A program made the position numbers and the translations under genes. A DNA stretch of 64,000 nt from Nitrospirota bacterium. Lineage in GTDB: Bacteria; Nitrospirota; Thermodesulfovibrionia; UBA6902. The notes under the pieces were generated by a model that worked only from the letters and a program-made list of their open reading frames with translations, did no database searches and had not been told where the DNA came from. This document shows positions 56,453 to 64,000 of the stretch, one piece after another. Location of the stretch: contig JACRLN010000014.1 of the NCBI GenBank assembly GCA_016215115.1, positions 1-64,000 of the forward strand, read 5' to 3'. How positions within the stretch are numbered: position 1 is the stretch's first letter; every line of letters starts with the position of its first letter.

Positions 56453-57221
56453 ACTATTTAAAGCAACTGTAACAGATAACAAACAAATCAAAAAAGACCA
56501 TTACCTTTTAACACTTCATCCCTTTAAAAAAATAAATCGGCCTGAACCCGGCAATTTTTTCATGTTATCCGTAGACAGCAGTCTCGATCCCCTCCTGAAA
56601 CGCCCCTTCAGCATGCATCGATGGCTTGGATTCGATTTTCAGATTCTTTACAGGGTTGCTGGCAAGGGAACCGGTATTTTAAGCAAAAGAAGACCTGGAG
56701 ATTTATTAGATGTTGTCGGTCCTCTTGGTAATAAATTCCCTGTTGCAAAGACACATGATAAAATAATTCTTATAGCAGGAGGACTCGGAATAGCTCCGAT
56801 TTTTTCCCTTGCAGAAAAATTGAAAAAGAATAAACATCTTCTCTTTTACGGTGCAATGACAAAAGAAGAATTACTCTGTATTGATGAATTGAAATCACTT
56901 GGGATTGAACCTGTAATTGCTACTGATGACGGTACGCTTGGATATAAAGGGGTTATAACAGACATATTGAAAAAGTTCTTAACTCAAAACTCAAAACTCA
57001 AAACTCAAAACTATTTATACGCATGCGGCCCCAAACCCATGCTGATGGCTTTATCACTGCTTGCACGAAAATATGATCTTAAAGGATATATGGCGCTTGA
57101 ACAGAACATGGCATGCGGTCTCGGCACATGTCTTGGCTGCGTTGTGAATACTGTCGACGGTTACAAAAGAGTTTGCAAAGAGGGACCTGTGTTTAGGATA
57201 GAGGAAATTGTATGGGAATGA
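56445..57221 (+). CDS. pyrK: Dihydroorotate dehydrogenase electron transfer subunit PyrK
   Basis: 258 residues from TTG 56445, overlapping greA by 8 bases. An FAD-binding ferredoxin-reductase fold with RPFSMHR, an NAD-binding GGLGIAP motif, and a C-terminal [2Fe-2S] site in MACGLGTCLGCV..VCKEGPVF. It passes electrons from PyrD to NAD. Residues about 179-189 (LTQNSKLKTQN) are encoded by an AACTCAA heptamer array before YLYACGPKPM. Confidence 0.93.
   Translation: MNRLFKATVTDNKQIKKDHYLLTLHPFKKINRPEPGNFFMLSVDSSLDPLLKRPFSMHRWLGFDFQILYRVAGKGTGILSKRRPGDLLDVVGPLGNKFPVAKTHDKIILIAGGLGIAPIFSLAEKLKKNKHLLFYGAMTKEELLCIDELKSLGIEPVIATDDGTLGYKGVITDILKKFLTQNSKLKTQNYLYACGPKPMLMALSLLARKYDLKGYMALEQNMACGLGTCLGCVVNTVDGYKRVCKEGPVFRIEEIVWE
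56981..57012. repeat. In-frame heptamer repeat (AACTCAA)n inside pyrK
   Basis: Four AACTCAA units plus AACT, read in frame as T-Q-N-S-K-L-K. Confidence 0.87.
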
Positions 57222-58126
57222 ATTTATCAGTTGATTTAGGAAAATTAAAGCTTCAAAACCCTGTCATGACTGCCTCGGGCACCTTCGGTTATGGCAAGGA
57301 GTATTCAGAATTTGTTGATTTAAACAAGCTTGGCGCAATCGTTGTAAAAGGACTTTCGCTAAAACCCAGGCAAGGCAATCCTCCTCCCCGTATTGTTGAG
57401 ACACCTGCAGGTATGCTCAATGCAATCGGGCTTCAGAATATAGGGATTGACAATTTCATAAAAAAGAAACTCCCGTTTTTAAAACAATTCCATATACCTG
57501 TTATAGTTAATTTCTTTGGTGATTCCATATCAGAGTATATAAAAGCTGCCGGGAAATTAAATGAGACAAAGGGAATCCACGCACTTGAGATGAATATATC
57601 ATGTCCTAACAAGCAGGAGGGCTGGAGCATCTTCGGCACAGATCCAAAAGTAACTTTCAAGGTCGTCAGCGAAGTTCGAAAAGTAACAGATCTTACACTC
57701 ATTGTCAAACTCTCCCCAAATGTTACTGATATAAGTCTTATGGCAAAAACAGCAGAAGATGCAGGCGCAGACGCAATTTCCGTTATCAATACACTAACAG
57801 GTATGGCAATTGATATAAAAACAGGAAAACCGAAGCTTGCAAATATCACTGGAGGCTTATCTGGCCCGGCAATCAAGCCTGTTGCTGTAAGAATGGTCTG
57901 GGAATGTTATAAAACTGTACGTATTCCAATTATCGGCATGGGTGGTATAATATCCGCCGAAGATGCTATTGAATTTTTCCTTGCAGGAGCGAGCGCCATA
58001 GCTGTGGGGACTGGAAACTTTATTAATCCGGAGGCTACAATGGACATACTTGAAGGGATTAAATCATACATGTCAGCAAAAGGCGTCAAATCATTAAAAA
58101 AATTAACAGGGGCTGTTCGATGTTAG
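57212..58126 (+). CDS. pyrD: Dihydroorotate dehydrogenase, class 1B catalytic subunit
   Basis: 304 residues. FMN TIM barrel with the active-site region NISCPNKQEGW (Cys base of class 1 enzymes) and GMGGIISAEDA. It oxidises dihydroorotate to orotate with PyrK. Overlaps pyrK by 10 bases and the next gene by 7, indicating one operon (greA-pyrK-pyrD-SAM hydrolase-GT). Confidence 0.96.
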   Translation: MGMNLSVDLGKLKLQNPVMTASGTFGYGKEYSEFVDLNKLGAIVVKGLSLKPRQGNPPPRIVETPAGMLNAIGLQNIGIDNFIKKKLPFLKQFHIPVIVNFFGDSISEYIKAAGKLNETKGIHALEMNISCPNKQEGWSIFGTDPKVTFKVVSEVRKVTDLTLIVKLSPNVTDISLMAKTAEDAGADAISVINTLTGMAIDIKTGKPKLANITGGLSGPAIKPVAVRMVWECYKTVRIPIIGMGGIISAEDAIEFFLAGASAIAVGTGNFINPEATMDILEGIKSYMSAKGVKSLKKLTGAVRC

Positions 58127-58932
58127 AAAGACCTTTTATCACTTTAACGACAGATTATGGACTGAAAGATTCTTTTAACGGAATTATGAAGGGTGTAATA
58201 CTGGGAATAAACTCGAATGCAAAGATAATAGACATCACTCATAATATAGAGCGTCACAATATTTACGAAGCATCACAGATAATAGGGATGAGCTATAAAT
58301 ATTTCCCGTCTGCCACAATTCATATTGCCGTTGTGGACCCCGGGGTTGGAGGGGAAAGAAGACCCATCCTTGTTATTACAGAAGATCATTATTTTATAGG
58401 TCCTGACAACGGGATATTTTCTCCGATTTATGAAAAAGAGTTTAACAATTTTTTCAAAGTCCTTCACATAACTTCATCACACTATTTTCTCCCTATGACA
58501 GGTGCCACATTCCATGGGCGCGACATATTTGCACCGGTTGCCGCATGGCTGTCAAAGGGCGTGGATTCGCTTAAATTTGGAGAGCAGATTTTTGACTATA
58601 TTAAAATAACTTTACCAAAACCCTCACTTTCAGGTGATAATATAATACATGGTGAAGTGGTTTCACTTGATCATTACGGCAATGCCATCACAAACATAAC
58701 AACAGATACCCTGTCTCAGTTAGCGCCAATCGATTCAAAACATAAATTTAAAATAATGTGCCGGGACCAGCATCTGTCCTTTGTTAATTATTACGCTGCG
58801 GTTAAAGACCAGGCTTTATCTGCAACCATAAACGGTTTCGGCCATCTTGAACTCTTTGTTAATCAAGATAATGCTGCGCAGATATTCAACATCAAGATAG
58901 GCGACCTCATAAGCGTTATGCTTGAGAATTAA
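58120..58932 (+). CDS. S-adenosyl-L-methionine hydrolase (adenosine-forming), DUF62 family
   Basis: 270 residues. LTTDYGLKDSFNGIMKGVI, DITHNIERHNIYEAS, VDPGVGGERRPI and GPDNGIFSPI are DUF62/SAM hydroxide adenosyltransferase signatures. The enzyme splits SAM to adenosine and methionine. Its coupling to pyrD here has no known reason. Confidence 0.92.
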   Translation: MLERPFITLTTDYGLKDSFNGIMKGVILGINSNAKIIDITHNIERHNIYEASQIIGMSYKYFPSATIHIAVVDPGVGGERRPILVITEDHYFIGPDNGIFSPIYEKEFNNFFKVLHITSSHYFLPMTGATFHGRDIFAPVAAWLSKGVDSLKFGEQIFDYIKITLPKPSLSGDNIIHGEVVSLDHYGNAITNITTDTLSQLAPIDSKHKFKIMCRDQHLSFVNYYAAVKDQALSATINGFGHLELFVNQDNAAQIFNIKIGDLISVMLEN

Positions 58933-58933
58933 G

Positions 58934-59971
58934 ATGAAGATATTATTAATAGGAAATTTTACCCCTCCATACGAAGAAGAAAATCTTTCTAACCTGTCGT
59001 TATTAAAAAAGCTTGAGGAGGAAGGTCATGAATGCAGCGTTATCAATGCATCTTCAAATCCTTCGAAAGACAAGAGGTTTGTTGACACGAAAAGTTACAT
59101 CGGCTTTGTATTTACATTGCTCCGCATGTGCTGGGGAAAGGATGTAATTCATTTTTTAACAAAAGGCTATCTGCGCCTGGGATTATTGAAACTCATGACC
59201 TCGATACTTGTCGGCAAGTTCTTCCGTGCAAAATCATTTATCACCATTCACTCGGAACTGTTTTCAATACAGGGGCAAATGAGAAGCCCCGTTGGCGGAA
59301 GACAGACGCTCTTTACTGCCTTTACCTTTGCTGACAAGATTATATGCTCTGACAAAGACACCTATAATGTGGCTTGCATGTATATGCGCAAGTCCAACTT
59401 TGAATTGATCCCTTCTTTCATTTATACCCCCCGTGACATCGTGACACGTGAAATTCCTGCTTTGAAGAAACTCAAGGGTAAAGAGAAAATCATTATCTTT
59501 ACGAACGTAAAATATCCTTCTTTCCTTTTTGAAATCCTGAAGGAGATGGTTTCTACCTATCCACTGCCCTCGTATGTGGGACTGGTAATTTCCCTGTCTG
59601 AAAAGCCTTCTGCAAAATTGCTGCATGTACTTCAAGAAGCGGGAAAGGAACACATAGACAACTTTATCTTCATAGAACCTGATGATCTGCAGGCAACACT
59701 GTCTGCCTATGCCAGGGCAGACATTATCATGAGACCTTTAAGCTGTGACGGCACAACTTTTTTTCAGGATTTCAGCATATCCGTCAAGAAAACATTACAT
59801 ACAGACAATTACGTTTATTTCCCAAGCGGTCTGTTATTTGTCAAAGAAGGAGAGACCGCAGAAATGTGTGTATGCATCATAAACACAATATTATGTGTTG
59901 AGTCAGGGCAGATACCTGAAATCAGGATAGAGGATTCCTACACGAGAATTAAAAGCCTTTACGAAAAATAA
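58934..59971 (+). CDS. GT-B-type glycosyltransferase-like protein
   Basis: About 345 residues from ATG 58934 (MKILLIGNFTPPYEEENLSN). The N-terminal GNFTPPYEEE, ITIHSELF and ADKIICSD, and a C-terminal region with ADIIMRPLSCDGTTFFQDF, resemble family 4-like glycosyltransferases. It lacks an obvious complete EX7E motif, so activity is not certain. Overlaps or abuts the SAM hydrolase gene. May act in cell-surface glycan assembly. Confidence 0.65.
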   Translation: MKILLIGNFTPPYEEENLSNLSLLKKLEEEGHECSVINASSNPSKDKRFVDTKSYIGFVFTLLRMCWGKDVIHFLTKGYLRLGLLKLMTSILVGKFFRAKSFITIHSELFSIQGQMRSPVGGRQTLFTAFTFADKIICSDKDTYNVACMYMRKSNFELIPSFIYTPRDIVTREIPALKKLKGKEKIIIFTNVKYPSFLFEILKEMVSTYPLPSYVGLVISLSEKPSAKLLHVLQEAGKEHIDNFIFIEPDDLQATLSAYARADIIMRPLSCDGTTFFQDFSISVKKTLHTDNYVYFPSGLLFVKEGETAEMCVCIINTILCVESGQIPEIRIEDSYTRIKSLYEK

Positions 59972-60037
59972 CCCTGCCTTAACTTATATCTGATTTTTTA
60001 ATATTTTCTCTTTAGACTTTTGCAAAAGTCTTGTTTT

Positions 60038-60143
60038 GTCATTCCCGAGGTAGTAATCGGGAATCCAGTTTCTTTGAAAAACAAAGGCGTCTGGATACCC
60101 TTTCCCCGATTGAGACCTTCGAGGACAAGTTTCACGGGTATGA
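60038..60143. repeat. CATTCCCG-family palindrome with AGACTTTTGCAAAAGTCT border
   Basis: Starts GTCATTCCCGAGG and ends CACGGGTATGAC. It is flanked by AGACTTTTGCAAAAGTCT (a perfect 18-bp palindrome, about 60014-60031) and TTTTGCAGGGACTTCTGCAA downstream. Confidence 0.7.
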
Positions 60144-60254
60144 CGGCCCAAGTCATTTTGCAGGGACTTCTGCAAGAGCCTCTCTTTATTTTTTCCATCT
60201 ATTTTGGTAAAAACCGGACATTTTAAATTTGGCTTGACAAAAGCAAAAAAGTCC

Positions 60255-60307
60255 TTGACATATGTTTATTCATGTCGTAATATTATTTGCAATAAATTTT
60301 ACGACAT
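60255..60307 (+). promoter_or_regulatory. Promoter overlapped by an inverted-repeat operator, no gene attached
   Basis: TTGACA (60255-60260), 17 bases, TAATAT (60278-60283). ATGTCGTAA (60272-60280) and TTACGACAT (60299-60307) are perfect inverted repeats overlapping the -10 and the start site, a typical repressor site. No open frame follows, so the regulated gene appears lost. Confidence 0.5.
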
Positions 60308-60530
60308 TAATTTTACGGGGACATGATGAAGAGAAAGACAATTTCAGGACATTCTATTAATGTATCTTCCTGACAATTTCAAAAAAGCATCTTGTGTCTG
60401 AATAATTTTATTTAAACGATTTAAAGTGTTTATAAATTATTAACAAGTCTTTTATGAGGTAAACAAGAAATGAAAAAAAGTAGTCCGTTTGTTAATTATG
60501 CATAGCGTCATAAATAATTGCGCATAAATG

Positions 60531-60616
60531 GTCATTCCCGCAGTCCTTAAGCGGGAATCCAGAAGCAGTTGATTTAAAAGAATACTGGATTCCCGATAAA
60601 AAACTTCGGGAATGAC
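60531..60616. repeat. CATTCCCG-family palindrome
   Basis: GTCATTCCCGCAGTC..GCGGGAATCCAG and CTGGATTCCCGAT..CGGGAATGAC; a full-length copy. Confidence 0.78.
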
Positions 60617-60673
60617 AACTCAGATATAAGAGACTCTATTCGCAATAAAATATCTGTATAGAACAATAATTCT

Positions 60674-60835
60674 TGAGGGGACATGGCTGAATCTACTGAA
60701 AGCCTCAAAGTATTTTTTGAGGTTTTCAGGATTCATCCCTCTTGATGAGGCAGCGCTTCGGCGTGGGCTCGCCTAACCCACACTTCACCCCGTTAGATGA
60801 TATCTTCTCTCTAACGGGGTGAAGACCCTCATCAA
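60674..60835 (+). ncRNA. Putative multibranched structured RNA
   Basis: Hairpin 1: TGAATC (60688-60693), CTGAAA and CCTCAAA pair with TTTGAGG (60716-60722), TTTCAG and GATTCA (60730-60735), about 19 pairs. Then TTGATGAGG (60742-60750) pairs with CCTCATCAA (60827-60835). Inside this stem are a C(UUCG)G hairpin (60754-60763), GTGGG/CCCAC (60763-60781) and a perfect 15-bp hairpin CTTCACCCCGTTAGA (60783-60797)/TCTAACGGGGTGAAG (60810-60824). It begins TGAGGGGACATGGCTGAAT, shared with the complement of 11763-11781. No known RNA family recognised; a DNA palindromic element is the alternative. Confidence 0.5.
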
Positions 60836-60927
60836 AATAATCTTTATAACCGTTATTCGCAATTTTTATTCGAACGTTACCGGGACCTTTCTTTTAATCT
60901 GTTAATTCCCTCTGTGGCTTTTTTATG

Positions 60928-61076
60928 GGTCTTCCGGAAATTGTGTGGATAAGCGCCGTCATTCCCGCAGTCCGTTGAGCGGGAATCCAGAATTCAGAGG
61001 AACTGGATTCCCGATAAAGACCTCGGGAATGACGTCTTAATAAACAGACTCTAACTATAGGAATGCCGGAAGAACC
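60928..61076. repeat. Second copy of MITE-like element with GGTCTTCCGG ends
   Basis: Left GGTCTTCCGGAAATTGTGTG (from 60928), CATTCCCG palindrome 60958-61033, right GAATGCCGGAAGAACC (61061-61076). Same architecture as 30401-30569. Confidence 0.8.
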
Positions 61077-61130
61077 TTTTTTCTAATACTCTGAAAATGG
61101 GGCAAGAAGAGACGTTGAGCAGAGCAGTTA

Positions 61131-62588
61131 TTACCTGGAAGCGTGTTTACTGTGAAAAACAACATCTACCCACTTAAATAACTGTACCAGAAATCTTCTG
61201 CTGAAAATAAAACCCGCCGGAAAGGTTTTAAGAATCCTGAAAATCCTTACAGGTCTGAGATAAAATTTCAGGAAGGTATATGTTAAGAGTCTTCTTACCT
61301 CTTTGGGCTGAAGTTGGGATATGGAACTGGAATAAACATAATAACCTTCTCCGAAAGATTGAGGGGTTTTCTCCCCGACGTATTTTGAGAAAAGCTCCGT
61401 CCCTTTCTGAGGTGTAGCCATTGAAAACGCTGCTGAGTGCAGAGGGGATTTTGCGGCAAAGTCTATTGTATCCAGCATCTCTTTTTTCGTTTCAGTCGGA
61501 TGTCCGAGCATAAAAAATCCTTCAGCGTGTATCCCGTTTCTTACTGCAATTTCTATCATGTTGTTTATGTTGTCAAATTTCAGATTTCTCCGGAGGAGCT
61601 TCTGTAATCTCTCAGATACAGTTTCAATAGCAAAACATATGACTTTTGTCCCGGCTTTTGCCATTTTCTCAATTATATCTTTCTCCAATCTGTCAGACCT
61701 GAGACCGTTTGGAAAGTACATGTTTATCTTTAACTGCTTTTCCACTATAAGGTCGCATATCTTTCTTGCCCTGTCCTTGTCAAAGTTAAAAGTATCGTCA
61801 TAAAATTCGAAGTCCCTGATCCCGAACCTATCGCTCAAAAATTCTAATTCCGAAACGACTCTCTCGGCAGAATGCGCCCTGAACCGCTTTGCAAAAATAT
61901 CATGGCAATATATACATGTGTAAGGACACCCGCGGGATGTGAAAAGCCCCATGTATTTATTTTCATTTCTGAAAAATGCAAAACTTTTTCTCTTCCAGTA
62001 TTCTTTGGAGAGCGGACCCTCCAGGATGAGGTCCCAGGCTGGAAACGGCACTTCATCGTCAAGATTTTCTATAGGTTCTCTCCTGCCGGTGAAATTACTG
62101 CTCCCATTTTTATACAAGATACCTTTTATGCCTTCAAAAGGAATACTGCCGCCGTCAAACTTTTCTACAACTTCAAGAAATGTCTGCTCTCCTTCATAAG
62201 CAACTGCACAATCAATATCAAAATGGTCAAACAGTTCGTTTAATGAACTTGAAACGATCGGCCCTCCTACAACAATCGAGCCCCTTTTGTTTATTTTTCG
62301 CACATTATCTATAATTTTTTTCAGATACAAGCCGTCTCTGTTTGTAGACGACAGGCCTACAATATCAGCATCCTTCAGCTTTTCAAAAACGTAATCCTCT
62401 CTCTGCACTGAAAGGTCCAATATCTTTATGTTATCCTTGCCGGGCCTGTATTTCCTTAAATAACCGGCAAGATACATAAGACCCAAAGGCGGTGTCACTT
62501 CAGGAATATCTACGGAGGGTTCCCTGACTTTTATTAAAGATATATTCACGTTGAGGGTATTATAAGTTATCCAGGATTTACGGGTCAA
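61131..62588 (-). CDS. B12-binding-domain radical SAM protein
   Basis: Up to 485 residues from TTG 62588; GTG 62549 (NISLIKVREPSVD) is an equally possible start. An N-terminal cobalamin-binding-like domain (about 15-150; PPLGLMYLAGYLR, VVGGPIVSS) is followed by the radical SAM site CPYTCIYC (about 222-229). Related enzymes methylate or rearrange unreactive carbons, for example in lipid or tetrapyrrole modification. Substrate unknown. Alone on its strand, divergent from the pentaheme cytochrome. Confidence 0.88.
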   Translation of the reverse strand: MTRKSWITYNTLNVNISLIKVREPSVDIPEVTPPLGLMYLAGYLRKYRPGKDNIKILDLSVQREDYVFEKLKDADIVGLSSTNRDGLYLKKIIDNVRKINKRGSIVVGGPIVSSSLNELFDHFDIDCAVAYEGEQTFLEVVEKFDGGSIPFEGIKGILYKNGSSNFTGRREPIENLDDEVPFPAWDLILEGPLSKEYWKRKSFAFFRNENKYMGLFTSRGCPYTCIYCHDIFAKRFRAHSAERVVSELEFLSDRFGIRDFEFYDDTFNFDKDRARKICDLIVEKQLKINMYFPNGLRSDRLEKDIIEKMAKAGTKVICFAIETVSERLQKLLRRNLKFDNINNMIEIAVRNGIHAEGFFMLGHPTETKKEMLDTIDFAAKSPLHSAAFSMATPQKGTELFSKYVGEKTPQSFGEGYYVYSSSISQLQPKEVRRLLTYTFLKFYLRPVRIFRILKTFPAGFIFSRRFLVQLFKWVDVVFHSKHASR

Positions 62589-62735
62589 TGACGGTAATGC
62601 GTAATAGAAGATTTTACCTTGACATACAAGGCGTCCTTGGGTTTATAATAATTACCCTGTTGCTAATAATCCCTAAAATCTTTTCTTAGGGGAAAAATAG
62701 GTAACCAATAAATCAAATAAAAAGAAGGAGGTAAC

Positions 62736-63959
62736 ATGAAGTTATTGCTTGTATTTATTCTAATTGTTTCTGCTGCTCTTGTCCCTCAACTGGCATTCTC
62801 AGGGCAGGCCAAGACAATTGATGAACTTGTATCACCAGTAGATTCCACGCAGTGTGAAGGATGCCACACTGATATTCACGAAAACTGGTCCAAGTCATGG
62901 CACTCTAAATCAATAACCGATCCACGCACTATAAGATCATTCAGAACATTTTTATTAAGCGGGGTTGATAAATTGCCCGGGGTAAAGAGAACCATGTTGA
63001 GAGATATGTGTCTCATGTGCCACGCGCCGATCGCTGCTTCGAACGCTTCTGATGAGCTTGCAGAGCAGATTGCAGGATTAATAGTGACCGCTGTTGATGA
63101 TAAAGATGCATCTAAAAAAGAGGCGGCAATAAAAGAACTTTCAAAGGTTAATATTAACTGTCTTACATGTCATGGCAATAAAACACCCGGAGGCCTGGGG
63201 GCCGGCCCGATGGAAGCGAATACAATTTACGGGCCCGGAGATGCAAAGAATCCTCCTCATAAAGACGCAATCGGTTTTAATACCATACAGTCGGCATACA
63301 TGAAAAAAGCCGAATTCTGCGCACCGTGTCACCACGGATGTCCGCCGGGTATGTCTTCAAAAGAATGCCCGACCCAATGGTCAGTTTATCAGGAACACTA
63401 TCTGGCACACGGCGGCAAGCAAACCTGCCAGGAATGCCATATGAAGGGTGAAGGCGGTGCAAGCCACAGGTTCCCCGGGATCTATGAGAAGGACTTTGCA
63501 CAGACTGCGATAGATATTCAATTAAGCGCAACACCGACCCGTAATTTTGATCATTTGAATAATACGTCATCACCTGCAGTTGTAATAAATGTACAGTTGA
63601 GAAACAACGCTGCGCATGACCTGCCGCATGGCTGAGTATTCATCCCAAAGGCGGCACTGGAAGTGACCGTGAAAGATCAGGACGGCAAGGTAGTATTTTC
63701 AAAAAGCAAAGAATATGAGGTCTATGACCTTCATCTGCCTTCAAACAAAAAAGGCTATGAAGGCTTTGACGATTGGGATCTGACTGCCATGACGCACATT
63801 AATTTAGGGCTTGAGCCTCTTGAAACAGATTCTCATACATTTGTAGTGCCCCTCAAGGCAGGCACCAAGTCTGTGGAGATTGAAGCCGCATACAAATTCA
63901 GCTATGAAGAAAGCGATACAGCAACCTGGAAAAAGGTGAGCAAAAAGATAGAATTTTAA
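62736..63959 (+). CDS. Pentaheme c-type cytochrome with in-frame UGA, possible selenoprotein
   Basis: An AAGGAGGT site precedes ATG 62736. Signal peptide 1-22. Five CXXCH hemes: CEGCH, CLMCH, CLTCH, CAPCH, CQECH. The frame is broken at codon 300 by TGA (63633-63635) and goes on unshifted for 107 codons to TAA (63957-63959), total 407 residues. Around it the sequence reads AAHDLPHG-x-VFIPKAALEVTV and continues as a beta-sandwich domain typical of the end of such cytochromes. A hairpin follows the TGA: GCGGCACT/AGTGACCGT with loop GGA and one bulged A, the loop starting 23 bases after the TGA, as in bacterial SECIS elements. Reading as Sec300 is the favoured view; a nonsense mutation or sequencing error is the alternative. 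Confidence 0.7.
63651..63670 (+). promoter_or_regulatory. SECIS-like hairpin after the in-frame TGA
   Basis: Pairs: G51-U70, C52-G69, G53-C68, G54-C67, C55-G65, A56-U64, C57-G63, U58-A62 (last two digits of 636xx), bulged A66 and apical loop GGA (63659-63661). The distance from TGA and a G first in the loop fit bacterial SECIS rules. Compatible with the coding sequence. Confidence 0.5.
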
Positions 63960-63961
63960 CC

Positions 63962-63977
63962 TTCAGACCGGTCTGAA
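63962..63977. other. 16-bp perfect palindrome after the cytochrome stop
   Basis: TTCAGACCGGTCTGAA, two bases after the TAA. It could be part of a terminator, but no T-run follows and there is no loop, or a protein binding site. The window ends 63 bases later without another gene. Confidence 0.45.
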
Positions 63978-64000
63978 AATCCAGGGGCTTTGTTCAGGTC

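Larger units (their letters stand above)
59972..61130. other. 1.16-kb gene-free region with repeats, promoter/operator and RNA candidate
   Basis: No supportable gene. It holds CATTCCCG-family copies (60038-60143, 60531-60616, 60958-61033), a promoter with overlapping inverted repeat (60255-60307), a multibranched RNA candidate (60674-60835), and an 11-codon frame with a good ribosome site (MKKSSPFVNYA, from about 60471). It looks like an insertion hotspot or the site of a decayed gene. Confidence 0.6.

Noticed and set aside
59972-60230. Overlapping short frames (MQKSLQND, MEKIKRGS, MQKSCFVI)
   Set aside because: All are translations of the palindromic repeat at 60038-60143 on one strand or the other.
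60783-60824. Integron attC site (GTTAGAT...TCTAAC)
   Set aside because: The core-like ends are in hairpin order opposite to attC, there are no paired L/R boxes, and there is no integrase or cassette array.
60661-60840. c-di-GMP riboswitch (suggested by nearby PilZ/HD-GYP genes)
   Set aside because: The conserved GEMM core and tetraloop receptor sequences are absent, and no gene follows on the same strand.
62736-63635. Pentaheme cytochrome ending at codon 299 as a normal full-length protein, with a separate gene at 63663
   Set aside because: The downstream frame is the same as the upstream one, has no ribosome binding site, and its sequence continues the domain. One gene with a recoded or mutated UGA explains this better.

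Overview
The window reads as a chromosomal segment of an anaerobic, Gram-negative, metal- or mineral-respiring bacterium. The most likely home is Nitrospirota (Thermodesulfovibrio-like), with Desulfobacterota as the alternative. This is inferred from multiheme c-type cytochromes with an outer-membrane porin, a superoxide reductase domain, type IV pili with PilY1, KDO synthesis (outer membrane), moderate GC, frequent TTG/GTG starts, and very dense small intergenic palindromes. No rRNA, tRNA, CRISPR array, intact transposase or prophage was seen.

Layout. 1-5 kb: a PilZ-rubredoxin-superoxide reductase fusion, then biotin genes (bioD, a FabG-like SDR, bioF) and queE. 4.7-11.6 kb: NfeD protease, a four-gene MacAB-like ABC exporter, a slipin and a PGPGW membrane protein. 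11.7-13.5 kb: a hairpin RNA candidate, a small PilB-N-like protein and pmbA. 13.8-22.3 kb: a type IV pilus minor-pilin/adhesin operon (PilY1, FimT, PilV, PilW, PilX, lipoprotein). 22.4-30.3 kb: queD, ftsB-like, eno, pyrG, kdsB, an MnmA-like thiolase, hisF, a four-helix-bundle gene and hisA. 30.6-34.1 kb: mtgA, an MFS transporter, and a CPA antiporter behind a fluoride riboswitch. 34.2-42 kb: an extracellular electron transfer locus on the minus strand (decaheme MtrA/DmsE-like, MtrB-like porin, orphan substrate-binding protein, 13-heme lipoprotein, chemoreceptor). 42.5-59.9 kb: an HDOD protein, then a PyrR-attenuated pyrimidine operon (pyrR-pyrB-pyrC-carA-carB) and, after an interruption (RRM protein, rpsU, AAA remnant, HD-GYP), greA-pyrK-pyrD-SAM hydrolase-glycosyltransferase. 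60-64 kb: a gene-poor stretch with structured DNA/RNA, a B12-type radical SAM protein, and a pentaheme cytochrome interrupted by one in-frame UGA that has a SECIS-like hairpin just after it.

Themes. (1) Surface electron transfer and adhesion: the porin-cytochrome conduit, the pentaheme cytochrome and PilY1/minor pilins, alongside c-di-GMP proteins (PilZ, HD-GYP). (2) Heptanucleotide tandem repeats and GGAAG fold-back repeats occur between genes and also in frame inside housekeeping genes (pmbA, pilW, kdsB, hisF, an MFS gene, pyrC, carA, carB twice, pyrK), mostly at linkers or loops. (3) Several candidates deserve follow-up: the PilZ-SOR fusion, the putative selenocysteine cytochrome, the multibranched RNA near 60.7 kb and the in-frame repeat system.
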